The notes under the pieces are model-generated. The model was not told the DNA's origin. It made no database searches and saw only the letters and a list, made by a program, of their open reading frames with translations. A stretch of DNA of 64,000 nt. It comes from Pseudomonas viridiflava (GTDB lineage: Bacteria > Pseudomonadota > Gammaproteobacteria > Pseudomonadales > Pseudomonadaceae). Position numbers and translations under genes: made by a program. Position 1 is the first letter of the stretch. Every line of letters begins with the position of its first letter. Shown piece after piece: positions 27,258 through 35,292 of the stretch. The stretch spans positions 62,001-126,000 of the forward strand of contig NZ_UTIQ01000001.1 in assembly GCF_900582625.1 (NCBI RefSeq), given 5' to 3'.

Positions 27258-27288
27258 TTGACTTAGAGCGCGCTCTAACCAATAGCCT
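27258..27288 (+). promoter_or_regulatory. MerR-type promoter/operator
   Basis: A -35 TTGACT (27258-27263) runs into the perfect dyad TTAGAGCGCGCTCTAA (27263-27278), with a -10-like TAGCCT at 27283-27288 giving a stretched 19-bp spacer. This is the standard architecture of a MerR-regulated promoter. It drives the decarboxylase-family gene and, 43 bp after it, a merR-type gene. Confidence 0.75.
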
Positions 27289-27349
27289 CCGTGTTGCACC
27301 GCCAAAAGCGGCCTTCGCCGTTGCGCGGTTTAACCACAGGAGCACTGTC

Positions 27350-27823
27350 ATGGCATCAACCACACTCAACGTCGCCACCGGCCTTATGCTGTCTGCACTG
27401 GGCATGTCGGCGCAGGCCAGCGAACCGGACGCTCGGCGCGAGAAAGGCATCCAAACCCTGGAAAAAATCACCGGCGCTGCCGGCAACACGGTGGTGAATT
27501 CGCTAAGCGATATCTCGCCCGAACTCGGCGCCTGGATTGTCGATTTCGCCTATGGTGATGTGTTCTCGCGGCCCGGCCTTGCGCTGTGCACGCGCGAGCT
27601 GGCGACCATTTCAGCCCTTACCGCCATGGGCAACGCGCAACCGCAACTGAAGGTGCATATAGAAGGCGCGCTGAATGTCGGCTGCACGCCACAAGAGATC
27701 GTCGAAGTCATTATTCAGATGGCGGTTTACGCGGGCTTTCCCAGCGCATTGAATGGCATCAGCGCCGCCCGTGAAGTGTTTGCCAAACGGGGCATTACCA
27801 TCGCGGCGGCAAGCCCTGAATAA
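27350..27823 (+). CDS. Carboxymuconolactone decarboxylase-family protein with signal peptide
   Basis: A 157-residue CMD-family protein. The core is SRPGLALCTRELATISALTAMGNAQPQLKVHIEGALNVGCTPQEIVEVIIQMAVYAGFPSALNGISAAREVF. Unusually for this normally cytoplasmic family, the start at 27350 (CAGGAG 6 nt upstream) gives an apparent signal peptide (LNVATGLMLSALGMSAQASE). The usual CxxC of AhpD-type members is not present; one Cys is in ALCTREL and one in VGCTPQE. A MerR promoter lies upstream and merR follows, so it is induced by that regulator's signal. The reaction is unknown. Confidence 0.85.
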   Translation: MASTTLNVATGLMLSALGMSAQASEPDARREKGIQTLEKITGAAGNTVVNSLSDISPELGAWIVDFAYGDVFSRPGLALCTRELATISALTAMGNAQPQLKVHIEGALNVGCTPQEIVEVIIQMAVYAGFPSALNGISAAREVFAKRGITIAAASPE

Positions 27824-27866
27824 GCGGCGCCGCCGCATTGCCAAACCGAAAACGAGGATCGCGCTT

Positions 27867-28253
27867 ATGGATGTACACCACACCATCGAGCAAGTCGCCA
27901 AGCGCACGGGCCTGACCGCCTACACCCTGCGCTACTACGAAAAAATTGGTCTGCTGGCGCCCGTTGCCCGCACGACGGGCGGGCAACGGCTGTATGCGCC
28001 GAGCGACATGGCGTGGCTGGAATTCCTGCTACGCCTGCGCACTACGCATATGCCCATAGGCAAGATGCAAACCTTTGCCGCCCTGCGCAGCGCCGGGGAC
28101 GAGACCGTGCCCGAACGCCGTGAAATGCTGGAAAACCATTTAATCGAGGTACAGGCGCAAATCGCGGCCATGCAACAGGCGATGACCGCGCTGCAAGAGA
28201 AAATCGCCCACTACCGGGTGCTTGAAGCGCGGGCAACCCTTACCGCCGACTAA
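27867..28253 (+). CDS. MerR-family transcriptional regulator
   Basis: A 128-residue MerR protein: VAKRTGLTAYTLRYYEKIGLLAPVARTTGGQRLYAPSDMAWLEFLLRLR is the winged helix DNA-binding part, followed by a long dimerisation helix (AAMQQAMTALQEKIAHYRVLEA). It has no metal-binding Cys cluster, so an organic inducer or redox signal is likelier. GAGGA lies 10 nt before the ATG. It is co-transcribed with the CMD-family gene and should regulate the dyad promoter at 27258. Its 3' end overlaps lysE convergently by 14 nt. Confidence 0.92.
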   Translation: MDVHHTIEQVAKRTGLTAYTLRYYEKIGLLAPVARTTGGQRLYAPSDMAWLEFLLRLRTTHMPIGKMQTFAALRSAGDETVPERREMLENHLIEVQAQIAAMQQAMTALQEKIAHYRVLEARATLTAD

Positions 28254-28860
28254 GCGCCAGGCGCACGGCAAACAGCACGAACACCACACCGGTCACTCGG
28301 TCCATCCAGGCCACCACGTGCTCCCGGCGCAGCCACACCGCCAACGACTGCGTCGCCGTAATCAACGCCGTCGACCACAGCAAACCCAGCACCACATGAA
28401 TGCTGACCAGGCCGAAGGTCCACGCGATCATCGGCTGGCCTTGCGGAATGAACTGCGGCAGGAACGACACATAAAACACCCCGACCTTGGGGTTCAACAC
28501 GTTGCCCATCATGCCCTTGAGCAACCAATTGGTTCGGGCATCGGTGCTTGTATCCGCTGTCGCAAATGAGCGCCTTGGACGCAACAGCATGGTCAGCCCC
28601 AGCCACGCCAAATACGCCGCGCCGCAATACTTCAACACGTTGAAGGCCAGCTCCGACAACGCAATCAACGCCCCCAACCCAAACGCCACCGCCGCGCCCC
28701 ACAGCAAGCAACCGAGGTTAATCCCCAGCGCCACCCGAAAGCCCTGCTGCTTCCCTTCAACGGTGGCCGTGCGAAGAATAAGCGCCGTGTCGAGGCCCGG
28801 CGTGATGGTCAACAGCGTGGCGGCAAAGGTGAAGGCCAGAAGGTTGTCTGCGATGGTCAT
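28240..28860 (-). CDS. LysE-family amino acid exporter
   Basis: A 206-residue inner-membrane exporter of the LysE/RhtB family. The N-terminus AFTFAATLLTITPGLDTALILRTATVEGKQQGFRVALGINLGCLLWG contains the family TPGPxx-like motif (TPGLD) and about six helices follow, with LNPKVGVFYVSFLPQFI in the middle. The start is ATG 28860; longer in-frame versions run into the 187-bp repeat array. It exports amino acids such as homoserine or threonine, but the substrate is not assigned. It overlaps merR tail-to-tail. Confidence 0.92.
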   Translation of the reverse strand: MTIADNLLAFTFAATLLTITPGLDTALILRTATVEGKQQGFRVALGINLGCLLWGAAVAFGLGALIALSELAFNVLKYCGAAYLAWLGLTMLLRPRRSFATADTSTDARTNWLLKGMMGNVLNPKVGVFYVSFLPQFIPQGQPMIAWTFGLVSIHVVLGLLWSTALITATQSLAVWLRREHVVAWMDRVTGVVFVLFAVRLALSRR

Positions 28861-28922
28861 GGGAGGCAGTCGTAGGTGGGGTGGACGGTTGGGCGAGGTT
28901 AGCAGAATGGGTAAGCCGGTAG

Positions 28923-29547
28923 ATGACGAGTGTTTCCCATACCCCACCGTCATCCTGGCGCACGCGGGGGATCCAGAATCTCGAAGATTTAGCCGCGATT
29001 CCTGCAACGCACGGAATCAACAGCATCGCGGCTAAAGCCGCTCCCACAGGACGGCGTGTGGACTTGAGCGGCGCGCGGGAGTCGCGATTCTGGATTCCCG
29101 CCTTCGCGGGAATGACGAGTGTTTCCCACACCCCACCGTCATCCTCGCGCACGCGGGGATCCAGAATTTCGAAAATTTAACCGCGATTCCTGCAAAGCAC
29201 GGATCAAAAGCATCGCGGCTAAAGTCGCTCCCACAGGACGGCGTGTGGGCTTGCGCGGCGCGCCGGACTCGCAACTCTGGATTCCCGCCTTCGCGGGAAT
29301 GACGAGTGTTTCCCACACCACACCGTCATCCTCGCGCACGCGGGGATCCAGAATTTCGAAGATTTAGCCGCGATGCCTGCAAAGCACGGATCAAAAGCAT
29401 CGCGGCTAGAGCTGCTCCCACAGGACGGCGTGTGGACTTGAGCGGCGCGCTGGAGTCGCAACTCTGGATTCCCGCCTTCGCGGGAATGACGAGTAACTCC
29501 AACACCCCACCGTCATCCCCGCGCAGGCGGGGATCCAGAGTCTCGAA
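28923..29547. repeat. 187-bp composite tandem repeat array, 3.3 copies
   Basis: Units begin ATGACGAGTG at 28923, 29112, 29299 and 29486 (periods 189, 187 and 187); the fourth is truncated near 29547. Each unit holds one REP (CGCGGCTAAAGCCGCTCCCACA, variable) and one long inverted repeat whose arms contain GATTCCCGCCTTCGCGGGAA and GTCATCCTCGCGCACGCGGG, a dRS3-like widespread repeat. Copies differ by about 5-10%, so duplication is not brand new. It fills most of the 709-bp gap between lysE and the gene at 29570, and no gene is supported inside. Confidence 0.9.
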
Positions 29548-29569
29548 GGCGACGCAACTGTAACGGCGG

Positions 29570-30151
29570 TTAGCGCTGGGTGGTGACTTCCAGGGTATCG
29601 GTGTAGGTGACCCAGACACTCTGATCGACTTTCAGGTCTTTGAGCCGCGCCTGATTTTTTGGATCAAGCACGTCGACCACTTTCTGCGCGCCTGCGGGCC
29701 CTTCGAAGGTGACTTGGTTCTTTTCGACATCAATGTGTTTGATCTTCAGCTGCACCTGGACCTGGCGATAGGCGTAGCCACCCGGATGAGGATTACCTTG
29801 GGCGGCACGCACCTCGGCGTTTTGCTCTGAGGCCTTGCCGGGGGCTTTGTCCACTTCGGTGTCGAGCATCGTGGCCACTGAGCGGGTGACCACCGTTTTC
29901 ACCGTGTCGCCGGGTTTCAACTGGGCGAGGTTCTTGGCGTCCTCACCGAGTTGCAATGTCACGGGTCGATCATCCGGGCCCTTCAGCACGACAACATGGT
30001 TGGCCGCATCCACCGACACCACGGTGGTCACAACCTGGCCCTGTTCAAAGGTGGCGGACAGCGGAATATTCTCGGCGTGGCCGGTTGTGATACCGGCGAT
30101 TAGCAAGGCGGAAACGGTTGCGATCTGGGTCCATCTGTAAGCGGCTTTCAT
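29570..30151 (-). CDS. Exported hypothetical protein with two OB/beta-type repeats
   Basis: A 193-residue secreted protein with no named family that I can assign. The signal peptide is about residues 1-26 (cleavage near GHA-ENIPL). The rest holds two related beta segments: VVTTVVSVDAANHVVVLKGPDDRPVTLQLGEDAKNLAQLKPGDTVKTVVTRS and IKHIDVEKNQVTFEGPAGAQKVVDVLDPKNQARLKDLKVDQSVWVTYTDTLEV. This pattern is common in Pseudomonas periplasmic proteins of unknown role. GGAG lies 9 nt before the ATG. It is monocistronic. Confidence 0.8.
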   Translation of the reverse strand: MKAAYRWTQIATVSALLIAGITTGHAENIPLSATFEQGQVVTTVVSVDAANHVVVLKGPDDRPVTLQLGEDAKNLAQLKPGDTVKTVVTRSVATMLDTEVDKAPGKASEQNAEVRAAQGNPHPGGYAYRQVQVQLKIKHIDVEKNQVTFEGPAGAQKVVDVLDPKNQARLKDLKVDQSVWVTYTDTLEVTTQR

Positions 30152-30610
30152 CGATTTGCTCTCCTTTTTTAATCGAGGCCCGACTACTGAACTGAACCCT
30201 TCGTGCGGGTGAACCACCCCGTTTTCGCTTGCCCTGAAATTGCCCGGCGCCCAGCGCTTGGCCGCTCCAAAATCAGGATTGTTTACGTGCCGGCAACGGG
30301 TGGATTGAAGCGAGTTACCGTCGGCCGCCGACGCGTGTCCGAAGGAGCTTACGTACAGTTTTGGCCATTCGCTGGAAAAATTTTTTCATCGCCAAACGCT
30401 ACCGGTGATAGCCACGGTGCCCCATGGAGACAGCCCCTCCCCGCTTTCAACAGTGTTCGCCACACGCCTTATTTGCGGCACGGTGCGCGTAGCTGTGCTA
30501 GACCGATTTAGCCCACTGCTGAACACGCTGCGCTATTGCCGCTACCAGCAGCCTTGAAGGGCACCAGCGAAGCGCCACCGACCGTGCTGCCTGGCACAAG
30601 GAGAATCGTC
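30152..30610. other. 459-bp divergent intergenic region
   Basis: The region separates the exported protein (minus) from the DUF3300 pseudogene (plus). I see no credible ORF with a ribosome-binding site, no strong hairpin and no clear consensus promoter. It presumably holds the divergent promoters. A Shine-Dalgarno AAGGAG sits just before the pseudogene ATG. Confidence 0.5.
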
Positions 30611-31505
30611 ATGTATGTCCTTCGCGGCATATCGATGTGGTCGTTACTGCTCGTGTTGTCTGCGGGACCGTTCTCCCTCTGGGCTGCCGAGCCCGGTGCA
30701 GCCGCGAGCTCAGAGCCTGCGTTCGCCGAGCAGGAGTTGGATCAGATGCTCGCACCGCTGGCCCTGTACCCCGACGCTTTGCTCGCGCAGGTGTTGATGG
30801 CCGCCACCCGTGGTGTACGGCACCTGGCCCTACCCCGCTTACCCGCCGGTGTATTACCCACCGCCGCCTGGTTATTACCTGGGCGGCGCGGTGGCAGCCG
30901 GCATCGGTTTTGCCGTGGGCGTGGCCGTCATCGATTCGCTCTGGGGCGATTGCGACTGGGGCAACAACGACATCGATATCGACGTAAACCGCTACAACAC
31001 GATCAACGACAACCGCCAGCTGAACATTCAGGACAAAACCTGGAAGCACGACCCGGTGCACCGTGACGGCGTGCCCTACCGCGACCGCGCCAGCCGCGAG
31101 CAATACGGCAAACGGCTGGCCAACAGCGAACAGCGCGAAGCCCTGCGCGGTCGCGACACAGCGCGTGCTGCCGAGCGCGACCGTGCCCGGCAGAGCCTGG
31201 AGAAGCGCGGTTTCGAAACCCCGGCGACCAACAATCGTCAGGCGCGTGACCGCGCCCAGACCGCAGATCGCACGCTGCGCACTTCAGACCCCACGCCACG
31301 CCGTGAAACTCAGCGCTCGGATACCCGAAGCACCCGCGACAACGCGTTCGCCGGCGCGCGTTCGCCCGAGCGTGACCGTGCCTACCAACAACGCGGGCAA
31401 ACCAGCCAGGCCGCCGCCCGGCGCCCCCCGTCAGCGCGTGCCAGTGGCCAGCCTGTCAGCCGCCCGGCGGCATCCTCTTCACGCGGTGGCGCCCGGCGGC
31501 GCTGA
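30611..31505 (+). pseudogene. DUF3300 protein gene broken by an internal out-of-frame deletion
   Basis: The N-terminal part (30611 to about 30808) encodes a signal peptide and the DUF3300 start EQELDQMLAPLALYPDALLAQVLMAAT. The C-terminal part continues in another frame from about 30807: PVVYGTWPYPAYPPVYYPPPPGYYLGG, the Pro/Tyr-rich DUF3300 linker and membrane segment, then a long Arg-rich tail ending at 31505. Intact family members carry some 150 further residues between these blocks. The middle of the domain is missing and the frames do not match, so a deletion whose length is not a multiple of three is the simplest reading; an assembly error is possible. The C-terminal frame is intact and could still be expressed from GTG 30810. 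Confidence 0.8.
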
Positions 31506-31518
31506 CAAGGAGTCCGGC

Positions 31519-32421
31519 ATGAATACAGCCCTACGTTTTGCGCTGATCACGGTGTTGGCACTGACGACCTCGTGGGCGCACGCGCAGCAACCGTTCAAAA
31601 ACCCGCAAGCCGCTGTCGACGCGTTTGTTGCCGCGCTCGGCACTGAGCGAGCCGACGAGCAACGCCTGGCCGCGCTGCTGGGCGATGACTGGCGCCACTA
31701 CATTCCACTGGTGGGCGTGGAGCGAGAGGACGTCGAAGCGTTTCTCAGCCTGTACCGCGCCAAGCATGAAATACGCAGCCAGGCGCAGGGCTACTCGCTG
31801 CTGGCGGTTGGCGAACAGGGCTGGGAATTGCCACTGCCGCTGGTTCACGATAAACAAGGTTGGCACTTCGACACCAAAGCCGGCGTGCCGCTTATTCGCC
31901 AACGTCGGATCGGACGCAATGAAGAAGCCGTTCTACAGGCCGTACGCGCTTACCACGACGCGCAGGTGGACTACGCCGAAGCGGACCACGACGGCGACGG
32001 CGTGCTCGAATATGCGCAAAAATTCGTCAGCAGCGCGGGTCAGCACGACGGCTTGTATTGGCCCGAACAAAACGGCGAACCCGACAGCCCTTTGGGCCAA
32101 CTGTTCGGCGATGAGCTTCCCAACGGCGGCTGGCACGGCTACCACTACCGCATCCTCATCGCACAAGGTCCATCGGCACCCGGCGGCGCCTACGACTACC
32201 GGCTGGGCCCCAACATGAGCCGCGGCTTCGCCCTCATCGCCTGGCCGGTCACTTACGGCGACAGCGGCGTGATGAGTTTTATGATCAGCCACGAAGGCAC
32301 CGTGTTCGAAAAAGACCTGGGCCCCGACAGCGGCAAGCACGCGCAAGCCATGACCCGCTTCGACCCCGATAGCAGTTGGCAGGCAGTGGAAGAGACCGAG
32401 GCTGGCGCCAGTGCCCCCTAA
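31519..32421 (+). CDS. DUF2950 exported protein
   Basis: A 300-residue protein with a signal peptide (residues 1-22, cleavage near AHA-QQPFK) and the DUF2950 pattern: KNPQAAVDAFVAALGTERADEQRLAALLGDDWRHYIP near the front and GGAYDYRLGPNMSRGFALIAWPVTYGDSGVMSFMISHEGTVFEKDLGPDSG near the end. It lies 13 bp after the DUF3300 gene; DUF3300 and DUF2950 genes commonly occur as a pair. AAGGAG is 7 nt upstream. The function is unknown, probably periplasmic. Its partner being broken may leave it without a role. Confidence 0.9.
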   Translation: MNTALRFALITVLALTTSWAHAQQPFKNPQAAVDAFVAALGTERADEQRLAALLGDDWRHYIPLVGVEREDVEAFLSLYRAKHEIRSQAQGYSLLAVGEQGWELPLPLVHDKQGWHFDTKAGVPLIRQRRIGRNEEAVLQAVRAYHDAQVDYAEADHDGDGVLEYAQKFVSSAGQHDGLYWPEQNGEPDSPLGQLFGDELPNGGWHGYHYRILIAQGPSAPGGAYDYRLGPNMSRGFALIAWPVTYGDSGVMSFMISHEGTVFEKDLGPDSGKHAQAMTRFDPDSSWQAVEETEAGASAP

Positions 32422-32444
32422 CACCGGCGCTAACGGGTCAGGCG

Positions 32445-32813
32445 TTACATCGGCTTGCTAGGGAAATTGAACGGCGGCCGCGCGGCGGCTGCCTCGGCAA
32501 AAACGTTCTTGTTTTTAAGGGCATCGGCCGCCGTGAGTTCCAGCGGCCCCAGGTGGGCCAGGCTGATCTTTAAGCCAAATTTTCTGAATACCGCTTCCAG
32601 CGTCGCGAGCGTTGGATTGCCGCTGTCGACTTCCAACTGCGACAGCGCGCGCTTGGAAATTTTGCACGCCATGGCGAAGCGTTCCTGGTTCAGGCCGAGC
32701 AGATTCTCACGCAGGCGCTTCACCGCGCCGCCGAGCGTCAACTTGCCTTGAGCAACCTCATCGGCCACTGCCTGAATGTAGGCCTTACGTTCTTCCAGAG
32801 GCATATCTTTCAT
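32445..32813 (-). CDS. hipB: Xre-family antitoxin/repressor (HipB-like)
   Basis: A 122-residue protein with a helical N-terminus (MPLEERKAYIQAVADEVAQGKLTLGGAVKRLRENLLGL), then the HTH (NQERFAMACKISKRALSQLEVDSGNPTLATLEAVFRKFGLKISL) as in HipB antitoxins, and a short polar tail. It starts at 32813 in an ATGA overlap with the hipA stop (an ATG at 32825 is possible). It lies downstream of the toxin gene, the reverse of the usual hipB-hipA order. It should neutralise HipA and repress the operon through the palindromes at 34149-34289. Confidence 0.85.
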   Translation of the reverse strand: MKDMPLEERKAYIQAVADEVAQGKLTLGGAVKRLRENLLGLNQERFAMACKISKRALSQLEVDSGNPTLATLEAVFRKFGLKISLAHLGPLELTAADALKNKNVFAEAAAARPPFNFPSKPM

Positions 32814-34132
32814 AGCAACCCCCATTCTTTAAGGCGTATATCCAAATTATTGAGCGGGATGCTTTGCGCGTTGCGAACGCTGTCGGGCAGGTTCACGAGC
32901 AGATCGGGTAGCGCACGAAACGCCTTCGCTTTGCTACGTAGCGCGTCGAAACACAGATCGCCGTAGGCCTCGCCCGCCAAGCCATAGCAGGCCTGCCTCC
33001 AGTCCGGCGCTCCTGCTTTTTCGTGCTCCCACTTTAGAACTCTGGAAATCCCGTCCGGGTCGAGAACCATTGGCGCCAGGTCGTAGATAGGCGCCAGCTT
33101 GAGCCTGCCGCCGGCCCGAATGATCGACATGTTTCTTCCATGATTGTCCGAGTTGCCAAGTATGCGATTCAGCAAATCTCTCGCGATGTACTCAACAGCC
33201 AAGTCAAACAGCTCATCCGTTTGCCCGGCCATCGTCCAGATTTCGCCAAGCCGACCCAACACAAATTCATGGCCGAGAAATGCACCGTTTTCAGTAACGC
33301 CGCACACCGAGTAAATCGACTCCACGGGGTGGCGCACGACGCCCTGCTCAGTGACCTCTCGATCAAAGCGCGGCATCCATAGGCTGGGCTTGTGCTTGCC
33401 GTCATCGATCAGCTCAAGCCCATCCAGCGAGATGGTGTTCATCCCGATTTCGCTGACTGCGCGGTAATACTGGTATTCGGCGCGCAGGATGTCCTTGTCG
33501 ATAGCAGCCGCTCGGTTTCTAGGGAACTTCACAAACCAGTGCCGCTTTGTTTGCTCAGCCGGTAGCGTGGCCTCGGGGAACATCTGGCCGTGGTGATTTT
33601 CTGCGAGCAATAGCTTCGGTGCCTCACCGCCCGCACCCGTCGCGCCGCCGATAGCTGCACCTTGTTCGTAGGCGAACTCGAGAAAGTCGGTGCTGCGCTC
33701 GGCAACGTCCTGGCGGTCAAAACCCATGGGTTTCCCCTCCTCCAAGAAGGGAAGCGACTGCTTGATTCGCATGTGGCCAATCGGCGAGGGCGTACACCGT
33801 TCCAAGAGGAACAGTTCCATGGCAATGTCATCCGGCTTTCGGGTTGCAAAACGCTTCTTCAACGAACGAAACGCGGCGCCGGCTGGAATGATATCCAGCA
33901 GAAAAGGCGGATAGCCTTGCGAGGAAATGATGTTCAAATCCAGCCTATGCAACACGCTTACGGAATGCTCGAAGAACGAGTTTTCCTGCTCCAGGTTGTC
34001 GACATAGAACGCAGTGAGGTATCCCGCAATGCAGGTTCCCTCACGGGGATTCAGCGGATCCTCAAATCGCAGGCTATAGGCGTCCTGCCAGGCACCCTTA
34101 GCGAAGAGTTGAACGATGAGTTGCTTGGCCAT
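32810..34132 (-). CDS. hipA: HipA-family serine/threonine kinase toxin
   Basis: A 440-residue protein with the HipA kinase core: Gly-rich loop AIGGATGAGGEAPK (about 160-173), ATP-binding Lys202 (HWFVKFPRN), catalytic loop GNSDNHGRN (about 326-334) and metal-binding DLAPM (about 351). The N-terminal 120 residues do not show the usual WLxxPLSxSLP subdomain, so this is a divergent branch. The E. coli enzyme phosphorylates GltX and causes persistence; the target here is unknown. It is the first gene of the operon with hipB behind it (ATGA overlap). The start is ATG 34132; GTG 34144 is possible. Confidence 0.88.
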   Translation of the reverse strand: MAKQLIVQLFAKGAWQDAYSLRFEDPLNPREGTCIAGYLTAFYVDNLEQENSFFEHSVSVLHRLDLNIISSQGYPPFLLDIIPAGAAFRSLKKRFATRKPDDIAMELFLLERCTPSPIGHMRIKQSLPFLEEGKPMGFDRQDVAERSTDFLEFAYEQGAAIGGATGAGGEAPKLLLAENHHGQMFPEATLPAEQTKRHWFVKFPRNRAAAIDKDILRAEYQYYRAVSEIGMNTISLDGLELIDDGKHKPSLWMPRFDREVTEQGVVRHPVESIYSVCGVTENGAFLGHEFVLGRLGEIWTMAGQTDELFDLAVEYIARDLLNRILGNSDNHGRNMSIIRAGGRLKLAPIYDLAPMVLDPDGISRVLKWEHEKAGAPDWRQACYGLAGEAYGDLCFDALRSKAKAFRALPDLLVNLPDSVRNAQSIPLNNLDIRLKEWGLL

Positions 34133-34148
34133 GATTAGACCCACTTCA

Positions 34149-34289
34149 GCGCATTATAATGCGTCGAAGCATAGACTCGAGACCGAAATAGCGCAATTTA
34201 ATGCGCCAGCTAAACGGTTTCCGCAATATTCAGCGCATTAAAATGCGCTAACTGTGCTGATTCCTTCGATTTGGCGCATTTAAACGCAC
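34149..34289. promoter_or_regulatory. Four phased GCGCATT-AATGCGC operators upstream of hipA
   Basis: Palindromes GCGCATTATAATGCG (34149-34163), GCGCAATTTAATGCGC (34191-34206), GCGCATTAAAATGCGC (34233-34248) and GCGCATTTAAACGC (34274-34287) are centred 42, 42 and 41 bp apart, about four helical turns each. They fill the gap between hipA and the divergent GFA-family gene, so one protein could repress both. The likely ligand is the HipB-like protein. Confidence 0.8.
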
Positions 34290-34331
34290 TGCCCTAAGCT
34301 GCTCGCTACCCCTATTAATCCGGAGGCACCG

Positions 34332-34718
34332 ATGTACACAGGCAGTTGTTTATGCGGCGGCATCCAGTTCAGCATCGACTCCGAACTGGAGCCTATTCAG
34401 GTATGCCATTGCTCCCAGTGCCGCAAAGCACAGGGCACACCATTCGCGACGAATACGCCGGTTAGCACAACCGCTTTTCATCTCCTGAGCGGTGCCGAGC
34501 TGATTACCGTTTTCGAGTCCTCGCCCGGCAAACAACGCGCCTTTTGTAGCCGCTGCGGTTCGCCGATTTACAGCAAAAGAGACAGCCTGCCCGGCGTGCT
34601 GCGCATTCGAGTCGGCCTGATCAATGAGCCGGTTTCGGTTAAGCCCGAGGCGCATTTTCATACCGGGTCGAAAGCCAACTGGTGGGCGATTGAGGATGAT
34701 TTGCCGCAGTTCGAATAG
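34332..34718 (+). CDS. GFA-family (glutathione-dependent formaldehyde-activating enzyme-like) protein
   Basis: A 128-residue zinc-binding protein of the GFA/CENP-V fold. Cys pairs are in GSCLCGGIQF (structural site), CHCSQCRKAQG (catalytic-type site) and FCSRCGSPIYS. RBS: CGGAGG about 6 nt upstream of the ATG. It is divergent from hipA across the four-palindrome region, so its promoter may fall under the same operator array. Family members have mixed, mostly unproven activities; formaldehyde activation should not be assumed. Confidence 0.9.
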   Translation: MYTGSCLCGGIQFSIDSELEPIQVCHCSQCRKAQGTPFATNTPVSTTAFHLLSGAELITVFESSPGKQRAFCSRCGSPIYSKRDSLPGVLRIRVGLINEPVSVKPEAHFHTGSKANWWAIEDDLPQFE

Positions 34719-34860
34719 CGCTATGTTGCCGCCCCGCCAAGCCGCCAGGAACACGAAGCGCCGCTGCTGCGGAGTATTGGCGTAATCAGCCGGATCTGTA
34801 TCTATTGCCCGCTTCGCCGCCCCGATAGGATCTCGACTTCCTCCCACAGGCGAAGCACCT

Positions 34861-35190
34861 ATGCAACTCACCGACATCCCGTTTGGCACCACCGACTGGT
34901 CCCAAATCGAACCCAGCGTTCATCCCGGCGAAACCGGCACGGCCTACTGGCGCACCTGCCAGTTCGGCAGCGTTCGAGTGCGAATGGTTGAATACAGCGC
35001 CGGTTACCTGGCCGATCATTGGTGCCACAAGGGCCACATTTTGCTGTGCCTGGACGGGCAGCTTGAGACTGAGCTTGAGGATGGCCGCACGTTTACGTTG
35101 AGTGCCGGCATGAGCTACCAGGTGGCAGACCATGCAGAGGCGCATCGGTCGTCGACCGCCTCGGGCGCCAGGTTGTTTATTGTCGATTGA
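34861..35190 (+). CDS. Small cupin protein with ADHWCHKGH motif
   Basis: A 109-residue single-domain cupin. The metal-site segment is YLADHWCHKGHILLCLDGQLETELEDGRTFTLSAGMSYQVADHAEAHRSST, with His residues in the DHWC and KGH positions and a late His pair. It resembles the uncharacterised bacterial DHCW-type cupins. An upstream GGCGAAG-like sequence gives only a weak ribosome site before ATG 34861. It is monocistronic, with an unknown ligand. Confidence 0.8.
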   Translation: MQLTDIPFGTTDWSQIEPSVHPGETGTAYWRTCQFGSVRVRMVEYSAGYLADHWCHKGHILLCLDGQLETELEDGRTFTLSAGMSYQVADHAEAHRSSTASGARLFIVD

Positions 35191-35292
35191 GAGTGCGGCA
35201 ACAGAGCGAGAGTAAAACGGTACAGAGTTGTTAAAGGCTCAAAACTCGCGCTGTAGCAACGAAGGGGGCTGTCGGCCGCTTTTTTCTGCCCG

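Noticed and set aside
28923..29547. CRISPR array
   Set aside because: Repeats are 187 bp, nearly identical throughout with no unique spacers, and contain REP-type palindromes; no cas genes are nearby.
28861..29622. Several overlapping short open frames inside the repeat array on both strands
   Set aside because: They repeat the same peptide because of the tandem DNA repeat, lack ribosome sites and have no relatives I recognise.
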